This document shows positions 58,765-64,000 of a stretch of 64,000 bases of DNA, piece after piece (the stretch's first letter is position 1; each line of letters opens with the position of its first letter). This stretch comes from a halophilic archaeon (lineage in GTDB: Archaea; Halobacteriota; Halobacteria; Halobacteriales; Haladaptataceae): NCBI GenBank assembly GCA_003298465.1, contig QNGA01000001.1, forward strand, positions 124,001-188,000, written 5' to 3'. The notes beneath the pieces are model-generated. The model made no database searches and was not told the DNA's origin. It was given only the letters and a program-made list of their open reading frames with translations. The position numbers were made by a program, and so were the translations under genes.

Positions 58765-59949
58765 CTACAGCGGGACGTACTCGAACAGCAGGAACGACGC
58801 CAGCGCGGACATGCTCGGCGTGATTATCCAGAGGCCGACGACCCGCGCCGTCGTCGAGGGGTTGAACAGGTCGCTCGCGGCGAGCACGTCGGGGTCTTCC
58901 TCGCCGATTCGGGCCACCTCGTTCTCGGGTTCGGCGGCGATAGCGCCGACCGACATCTCCGAGCGCTCCTCCGACTCGTCGGGACCTTTGACCGCCGCGG
59001 CGGCCGCGTCCGAAATCCGCACCGTCCGCGTCGCCCGGCCCCAGCCGAGACCGACGATGCACATCGTCGCGCTCACCGCGAGGCTGGCCGGGATGCCGAG
59101 TTCGGAGAGGAACGTGATGATGCTGGCGCTGACCACCTCGACGATGAGCGCCGCGAGCAGCGGCAGGTCGGTCAGGTCGTTGCCCACCGTGTCGAGCGTC
59201 CGCCGCGCGATGGTGAACGCCCCGATTGCGGTCGCGCCCGCCGCCAGGAGGACGCCGGAACTCTCCCCGATAGCGTCGGCCCCGACCAGCGGCGCGACGG
59301 CGTTAGCCACGTTCGAGGCGCCCGCGGAGAAGGCCATGTAACAGCCAATGCCGACCACGAGGCCGTTGACGACCAGTTGCTTGGGCGTCGCGGTCGCGGA
59401 GACGGTGGGGTACGGCAGCGACCCGACGCGGGAGAACTCGATGAGGGGGCCTTCGGACTGTTCGAGCCTGAACCAGGCGTCGAGATACGGGTAGAGGTAG
59501 CGCCCGATGACGGCGCAGATCCAGAACGCGATGACGGGGGCGAGCAGCCACGCCGAGACGATCTGGAACATGACGCTCTCCCGGAGCGTGCCCGTCGCGA
59601 CGCCGAGACCGGCGATGGCTCCGACCGCCGTCATCGACGTGGAGGCGGGGACGCCGAAGAGGTTCGAGATGAGCAGCGCCAGTCCGACGAAGAAGAGGAC
59701 GCCGACGCTGGCCACGAGCGTGAACTCCTTACTGGGGACGATTTTCCCGCCCATCGTCGCGATGACGTTGCGGCCGACGGTCCAGCCGCCGACGAGGAAG
59801 AACGCCGACATCAGGGTCGCAGCACCGAGCTTCGAGACGGTGTGGCTGCCGACCGCCGGGCCGAACGCCACCCCGGTGGAGGACCCGCCGATGTTGAAAC
59901 CCACGAAGACGGCGACTGCGAGACCGACGAGTAGAAGGACATCGACCAT
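58765..59949 (-). CDS. PiT-family inorganic phosphate transporter, second copy
   Basis: 394 residues from ATG 59949. Helix motifs AVFVGFNIGGSSTGVAFGPAVGSHTVSKLGAATLMSAFFLVGG and CYMAFSAGASNVANAVAPLVGADAIG; central soluble part YPYLDAWFRLEQSEGPLIEFSRV. It shares layout, not close sequence, with the PiT at 45301-46497, so the two are old paralogues. A TTTAAG box 24-29 nt upstream (59973-59978, minus) indicates a leaderless mRNA. Divergent from hisA. Confidence 0.92.
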   Translation of the reverse strand: MVDVLLLVGLAVAVFVGFNIGGSSTGVAFGPAVGSHTVSKLGAATLMSAFFLVGGWTVGRNVIATMGGKIVPSKEFTLVASVGVLFFVGLALLISNLFGVPASTSMTAVGAIAGLGVATGTLRESVMFQIVSAWLLAPVIAFWICAVIGRYLYPYLDAWFRLEQSEGPLIEFSRVGSLPYPTVSATATPKQLVVNGLVVGIGCYMAFSAGASNVANAVAPLVGADAIGESSGVLLAAGATAIGAFTIARRTLDTVGNDLTDLPLLAALIVEVVSASIITFLSELGIPASLAVSATMCIVGLGWGRATRTVRISDAAAAAVKGPDESEERSEMSVGAIAAEPENEVARIGEEDPDVLAASDLFNPSTTARVVGLWIITPSMSALASFLLFEYVPL

Positions 59950-59972
59950 ATCTAATTTAATTCGACCCACCG

Positions 59973-60002
59973 TCTTAAACGGTGTCGACTCGGTGCCTTT
60001 AG
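59973..60002. promoter_or_regulatory. Back-to-back box A elements of pit and hisA
   Basis: TTTAAG on the minus strand (59973-59978) for the transporter and GCCTTTAG (59995-60002, plus) for hisA, each 24-32 nt before its start codon. The 77-nt divergent region leaves little space for additional operators. Confidence 0.5.
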
Positions 60003-60026
60003 ACCCGCCGTGGACGAAGGGGGCGT

Positions 60027-60749
60027 ATGTTCCCCGAGTTCGAGGTCGTCCCCGCGGTGGACGTCCAGGACGGCGACGTCGTCCAGCTGGTACAGGGAGA
60101 GCGAGGCACCGAGAAGCGCTACGGCGACCCGGTCGAGGCGGCCGGCCGCTGGGTCGACCAGGGAGCCGAGACGCTCCACCTCGTCGACCTGGACGGAGCG
60201 TTCGACGGCGAGCGGGCGAACGCGCCCGCCGTCGAAGCCATCCTCGACGCCGTCGACGTGGACGTCCAACTGGGCGGCGGCATCCGCACGGTCGACGACG
60301 CCACCGACCTGCTCTCCCGGGGCGTCGACCGGGTCATCCTCGGCACCGCCGCGGTCGAGAACCCCGACATCGTCGAAGCCATCAGCGCCGAGTATCCCGG
60401 TTCCGTGATGGTGAGCCTCGACGCGAAAGACGGCGAAGTGGTCGTGTCGGGGTGGACCGAGAAGACCGGCCTCGACCCGGCGGAAGCGGCGGCGCGCTAC
60501 GAGGACCTCGGCGCCGGGGCGATACTGTTCACCGACGTGGACGTCGAGGGACGGATGGAGGGCGTCCAGACCGAACAGGTGCGTCGCGTGGTCGAGGCGG
60601 TCGACGTTCCCGTCGTCGCCAGCGGGGGCGTCGCCACCGTCGCGGACGTTCGCGCGCTCCGGGACGCGGGCGCGGCCGCGGTCGTCGTCGGGAGCGCCCT
60701 GTACGAGGGCGCGTTCACGCTGGAGGAAGCCCGGGCGGCGCTCGACTGA
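60027..60749 (+). CDS. hisA: HisA, ProFAR isomerase
   Basis: 240 residues, (beta/alpha)8 barrel with two half repeats. [21 protein letters not shown] (catalytic Asp in strand 1), [44 protein letters not shown] (second catalytic Asp/Thr), [11 protein letters not shown] and [14 protein letters not shown]. Fourth step of histidine synthesis. hisB follows 355 nt later with a small membrane ORF between on the other strand. Confidence 0.97.
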   Translation: MFPEFEVVPAVDVQDGDVVQLVQGERGTEKRYGDPVEAAGRWVDQGAETLHLVDLDGAFDGERANAPAVEAILDAVDVDVQLGGGIRTVDDATDLLSRGVDRVILGTAAVENPDIVEAISAEYPGSVMVSLDAKDGEVVVSGWTEKTGLDPAEAAARYEDLGAGAILFTDVDVEGRMEGVQTEQVRRVVEAVDVPVVASGGVATVADVRALRDAGAAAVVVGSALYEGAFTLEEARAALD

Positions 60750-60755
60750 CCCCGG

Positions 60756-60938
60756 TCAGCGCGCCAGACGGTCGAGGTTCCGTACCGTGTCGGGAACCTC
60801 CATGAACTCGACGCGCGGTTCGGCCAGCAGGAACGCGCCGGCGACGGCCATCGGCGCACCCAGCAGGAGTCCGGGAACGGTCCCGCCGAGGAGGGCACCC
60901 ATGAGGACCATGAGCGTAGCGAGTACGTCTCGTTTCAT
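60756..60938 (-). CDS. Small two-helix membrane protein between hisA and hisB
   Basis: 60 residues: [41 protein letters not shown] then [19 protein letters not shown]. Two hydrophobic helices with a charged tail. Begins close to TATATCTTG (about 60966) on the minus strand. Convergent with hisA (6 nt gap). No family recognised, but the helix pattern and codons support coding. Confidence 0.65.
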   Translation of the reverse strand: MKRDVLATLMVLMGALLGGTVPGLLLGAPMAVAGAFLLAEPRVEFMEVPDTVRNLDRLAR

Positions 60939-61104
60939 ATCGTGTTCCTACGAACGCGAGCAAGATATAGCTACGTCAGACGCGTGTCAGAAGGACGAAA
61001 ACAGCCGAAAGGAGACAGGTCGAGCGGACGACCGGACCGTTCGCACGCTCGCTGAGCGACCGTCGAACGGAACTGCCTTGTCGCTGTGGGACCTCCCACC
61101 GGAT

Positions 61105-61692
61105 ATGAGCGATCGCACCGCCGCCGTCACCCGAGAGACGGCGGAGACGGAGATAGAGGTGACCCTGGACGTCGACGGCGACGGCGACTCGACCGTCGAG
61201 ACGGGCGTCGGCTTCTTCGACCACATGCTCGACAGTTTCGCGCGCCACGGGCTGTTCGACCTGACCGTGCGCGCGGACGGCGACCTCCACATCGACGACC
61301 ACCACACCGTCGAGGACGTGGCCATCACGCTCGGCGAGGCGTTCGACGAGGCGCTCGGCGACCGCCGGGCCATCGAGCGCTTCGCCGACCGGACGGTCCC
61401 GCTGGACGAGGCCGTCGCGGAGGTCGTCGTGGACGTGAGCGGCCGCCCTCTCTTCGAGTTCGACGGCGACTTCTCCCAGGAGCAGGTCGGCGAACTGACG
61501 AGCCACATGGCCGGCCACTTCTTCCGCTCGCTGGCGATGAACGCCGGACTGACCATGCACGCCGCCGTGTCGGGCGAGAACGCCCACCACGAGATAGAGG
61601 CGCTGTTCAAGGCCAGCGCGCGCGCGTTGGACGACGCGACGCAGATAGACGAGCGCCGGAGCGACGTGGCGAGCACGAAAGAGAGCCTCTGA
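61105..61692 (+). CDS. hisB: Imidazoleglycerol-phosphate dehydratase
   Basis: 195 residues from ATG 61105. Metal-binding repeats [55 protein letters not shown] and [18 protein letters not shown], with their His/Glu ligands intact. Dehydrates IGP to imidazole acetol phosphate. The final [14 protein letters not shown] is encoded by DNA whose near-copy occurs at 63108-63166. Confidence 0.97.
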   Translation: MSDRTAAVTRETAETEIEVTLDVDGDGDSTVETGVGFFDHMLDSFARHGLFDLTVRADGDLHIDDHHTVEDVAITLGEAFDEALGDRRAIERFADRTVPLDEAVAEVVVDVSGRPLFEFDGDFSQEQVGELTSHMAGHFFRSLAMNAGLTMHAAVSGENAHHEIEALFKASARALDDATQIDERRSDVASTKESL

Positions 61693-62041
61693 ACCGATTC
61701 CGGCACGGTCCCTCCGGAACTCCGTCGCCGACGGCGGTCCGACCGGCGGCGCCGGTCGGGACGGCGAGCGTGCGGACCGCCGGGCGCGGCGTGCCGACCG
61801 CCGGCGCTAGTACCGGACGAGCCTCGGGCCGACGCGCGGACTCGTACGAGGACGTCGCGACCGTCGAACCGACCGAACGCGGGTCCCTGCAAGTACAGCC
61901 GTCGGTAATAAGGACGTCGTGACCGTCGAACTGTGCCGTGAACCGCTCGAACGCCTCCTCGACCACCGCCCCCGTCGCACAGCACTGCGCGCGACCGTCG
62001 TGCGAGACTCGCTCGCCCGCCGAGGTCCGGGAGGGGGAGCC
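61693..62041. other. 349-nt gap between hisB and the SDR gene
   Basis: No gene recognised. It contains a perfect hairpin CCGACCGGC (61739-61747) / GCCGGTCGG (61751-61759) with a 3-nt loop, about 47 nt after hisB, without a T-run, and a weak GTAATAAGG box at about 61905. A strong ribosome site GGAGGGGG is at 62031-62038, just before the SDR start. Confidence 0.6.
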
Positions 62042-63076
62042 GTGACTCCGGAACTGAAGAACCTCGAAGACCAGGTGCTCGTCGTCACCGGCGCGTCGTC
62101 CGGCATCGGTCTGACGACCGCGCGGATGGCCGCGGACCGCGGAGCACGGCTGGTGCTCGCCGCCCGTAGCGAGGACGCGTTGCAGGAGTTGACAGAGGAG
62201 ATAACGCAGGCCGGCGGCGACGCGGTGTACGTCGTCGCCGACGTTAGCGACCGGGACGACGTCCGCGAGATAGCGCGGGTCGCGGAGGAGACGTACGGCG
62301 ATTTCGACACCTGGGTCAACGTCGCGGGCGCGTTCCTCTACGGCAAACTGGAAGACACCCCCGTTGAGGACATGCGACGACAGTTCGACACCAACGTCTG
62401 GGGCCTGCTGTACGGCTCGCTCGAAGCCGCCGACCACCTGAAAGAGCGCGGCGGTGCCATCGTGAACATCGGTAGCGTCGTCTCCGACCAGGCGCTGGCC
62501 CTACAGGGCAGCTACTCGGCTTCCAAGCACGCCGTCAAGGGCTTCACCGACGCGTTGCGCATGGAACTGGAAGAAGAGGGCGCGCCGGTGTCCGTGACGC
62601 TCATCAAACCCAGCGCCATCGACACGCCCTATCCACAGCACGCGAAAAACTACATGGACGAGGCGGCGACGCTTCCGCCGCCCATCTACGCTCCGGAGAC
62701 GGTAGCGCGCTCGATACTGCACGCCGCGGAACACCCCGACCGCGAGGTGTTCGTCGGCGCGGGCGGCAAGAGCATGTCCGTGCTCGGCCACTACGCGCCG
62801 AGTTTCATGGACACGCTCGTGGAGACGGTGTTCGTCCCGCTGCAGAAGAAGGACCGCCCGCCGCGTTCGGACGAGCAGAATATTCTCGACGATCCGGTCG
62901 GCGACCTCGAACAGCGCGGCGACTACGAGGGTCACGTCTCCGAGACCAGCCTCTACACGAAGCTCTCGCAGCGCCGGACGACGACCGGTACGGCGCTCGC
63001 CGCCGTCGGTGTCGTCGCTCTGATGCTGTACGCGCGCTACAGGGCGATGCGCGGCAGAGACGGCGGGGACGCCTGA
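62042..63076 (+). CDS. Short-chain dehydrogenase with C-terminal membrane anchor
   Basis: 344 residues from GTG 62042, preceded by GGAGGGGG. Rossmann motif TGASSGIG near residue 14, NVAGAF, and catalytic Ser, Tyr, Lys in NIGSVVSDQALALQGSYSASKHAVKGF. After about residue 270 it has an extra region (VGAGGKSMSVLGHYAPSFMDTLVETVFVPLQKKD, then acidic loop) and a last helix TGTALAAVGVVALMLYARY, probably membrane-bound. Substrate unknown; such long cis-acting SDRs use lipids or sugars. Confidence 0.93.
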   Translation: MTPELKNLEDQVLVVTGASSGIGLTTARMAADRGARLVLAARSEDALQELTEEITQAGGDAVYVVADVSDRDDVREIARVAEETYGDFDTWVNVAGAFLYGKLEDTPVEDMRRQFDTNVWGLLYGSLEAADHLKERGGAIVNIGSVVSDQALALQGSYSASKHAVKGFTDALRMELEEEGAPVSVTLIKPSAIDTPYPQHAKNYMDEAATLPPPIYAPETVARSILHAAEHPDREVFVGAGGKSMSVLGHYAPSFMDTLVETVFVPLQKKDRPPRSDEQNILDDPVGDLEQRGDYEGHVSETSLYTKLSQRRTTTGTALAAVGVVALMLYARYRAMRGRDGGDA

Positions 63077-63107
63077 GCGCCGGACGGCGGCTACCGAAGC
63101 CTCGCGT

Positions 63108-63166
63108 GGACGGGGCGACGCCGAGGGACGAGCGCCGGAGCGACGCGGCGAGTACGGAAGAGAGCC
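63108..63166. repeat. Copy of the hisB 3' end upstream of the ACT regulator
   Basis: The block 63127-63166 matches 61648-61687 at 37 of 40 bases, with weaker similarity extending about 20 nt to the left. In the hisB frame it would read DGATPRDERRSDAASTEES, compared with [19 protein letters not shown] at the C-terminus of HisB. It is in the gap between the SDR and the regulator gene and is not itself a likely gene. Confidence 0.75.
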
Positions 63167-63261
63167 CGGGACGGGGTCGGCGAACCGACGCGCCGTCTCG
63201 TCGACCGAACCGGGTCCCGGGAACGGGAAACCCCTTAAACGGAGCCTCCGTTGTCCCAGAC

Positions 63262-63765
63262 ATGTTCGACCGCATCATGCAGAAGTTCGAGGGGAGCCCC
63301 TCCCAGCAGCAGGTCATCCGGCTGCTCCTCGAACGCGGGTTCTCGGTCAGCGACGAGGGTCGGGTCGTCTCGGGGAGCATCGAGATTCCGAACACCCAGA
63401 TAGCGCGCGAGATCGGCGTCGACCGCCGGGTCGTCGACTCGACGACGGACGCCATCCTCGAAGACGAGGAACTGCGCCGAATCTTCCAGAACATCTCCTC
63501 CATCCCGAGCCTGATGGACCTCGCGCCCGTGCTCGACCTGACCGTGCTGACCATCGACGTCGCCGACGCCGACGAGCCCGGCATCGTCGCCACGGTGACG
63601 ACGCTGCTGGCCGACAACGACATCTCCATCCGCCAGACGGTCAGCGAGGACCCCGAGTTCACCGACGAACCGCGCCTGTACATCGTGACGGACGCCGACA
63701 TCCCCGGCGACGTGCTCAACGACCTGAAGAACCTCCAGTTCATCCGGAAGATAGAGCTGAAGTGA
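63262..63765 (+). CDS. ACT-domain regulator with N-terminal HTH
   Basis: 167 residues from ATG 63262 (MFDRIMQKFEGSPSQQQVIRLLLERGFSV). An HTH lies in about 40-75 (IPNTQIAREIGVDRRVVDSTTDAILEDEELRRIF) and an ACT domain in about 92-165 (LTVLTIDVADADEPGIVATVTTLLADNDISIRQTVSED...LYIVTDADIPGDVLNDL). This layout is that of archaeal amino-acid-responsive regulators. Located after his genes, so control of histidine or another amino acid pathway is possible (inference). Confidence 0.85.
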   Translation: MFDRIMQKFEGSPSQQQVIRLLLERGFSVSDEGRVVSGSIEIPNTQIAREIGVDRRVVDSTTDAILEDEELRRIFQNISSIPSLMDLAPVLDLTVLTIDVADADEPGIVATVTTLLADNDISIRQTVSEDPEFTDEPRLYIVTDADIPGDVLNDLKNLQFIRKIELK

Positions 63766-64000
63766 GGACGCCGCTCTCGCCCTCCTTCTCCGTCGAGTCG
63801 CTCGCGGCGACGTCGCACACGTCGTTCGCCCCCCTCCGGGAACTGTAGACGCGTCTCGGCGGCGCGAGCGACGACCGACCGCCCGACTGCCGACGGGCGG
63901 GCCGGGACGGCAACGTGCCAGAGCAGCCGATATTGGCAGAAATTCCAGACATGAAAGCAGTTATCTGGCCGCCGTTGCTACCATCGAGCATGATACACAC
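63766..64000. other. Right edge, no gene identified
   Basis: 235 nt of GC-rich DNA. An ATG at 63951 begins MKAVIWPPLLPSSMIH and runs out of the window; it is too short to judge. No hairpin or repeat stands out. Confidence 0.4.

Noticed and set aside
63951..64000. Start of a gene at the right edge
   Set aside because: Only 16 codons are visible, with no recognisable family.

Overview
The window is a stretch of main chromosome from an extreme halophile of the class Halobacteria (haloarchaea). The evidence is very high G+C coding DNA, strongly acidic proteins, many leaderless genes with a TATA-like box about 25-30 nt before the start codon, a haloarchaeal [2Fe-2S] ferredoxin, D-family DNA polymerase, Hel308, PurO, and an Orc1/Cdc6 replication origin flanked by the oap gene cluster. 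Genus cannot be fixed from sequence alone; gene content resembles the Haloferax-Halogeometricum side of the class.

Layout. 0-10.8 kb: housekeeping and redox genes (a degenerate Cas4-like protein, Sua5, a glutaredoxin/peroxiredoxin-like pair, a CNNM transporter, a bioY-ECF biotin uptake operon with a probable biotin operator, a membrane-bound HdrD-like Fe-S oxidoreductase, LarB, a tiny DUF1931-type protein). 10.8-17.1 kb: rpiA, hemD-hemC, two tandem paralogous membrane proteins, mdh, a metallophosphatase, purO and a tRNA-Gln(CTG). 17.3-30.8 kb: a Tat-exported GH3 glycosidase, Cgi121-Hel308, an XPD-like helicase, assorted small enzymes, hemB. 31.0-32.1 kb: a lower-GC pair of zinc-ribbon membrane proteins. 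32.4-38.5 kb: an ammonium transporter fused to its own PII domain, membrane proteins, a MATE exporter and a Tat lipoprotein.

38.7-44.1 kb is the replication origin: oapC-oapB-oapA on the left, about 2.1 kb of non-coding DNA holding several ORB-type elements in both orientations around an AT-rich unwinding region, then orc1. 44.3-64 kb: prepilin peptidase, PiT/UspA, CstA, a Get3-like ATPase, upp, PolD small subunit (DP1), Sec11 signal peptidase, ferredoxin, a second PiT, hisA, hisB, an SDR and an ACT-domain regulator.

The most unusual signal is that ORB-like sequences are not confined to the origin. Copies of the same motif (core TCCAnnTGAAACGnAGGGG) lie at about 20.0, 29.0, 54.6, 55.5 and 56.8 kb, including a facing inverted pair inside the coding sequence of DP1, where the low-complexity linker is built around them. 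Other points of note: the Amt-PII fusion, an operator-like palindrome across the bioY TATA box, a Cas4-fold protein without the nuclease motifs, a peroxiredoxin-fold protein without the peroxidatic cysteine, and a copy of the hisB 3' tail upstream of the ACT regulator.
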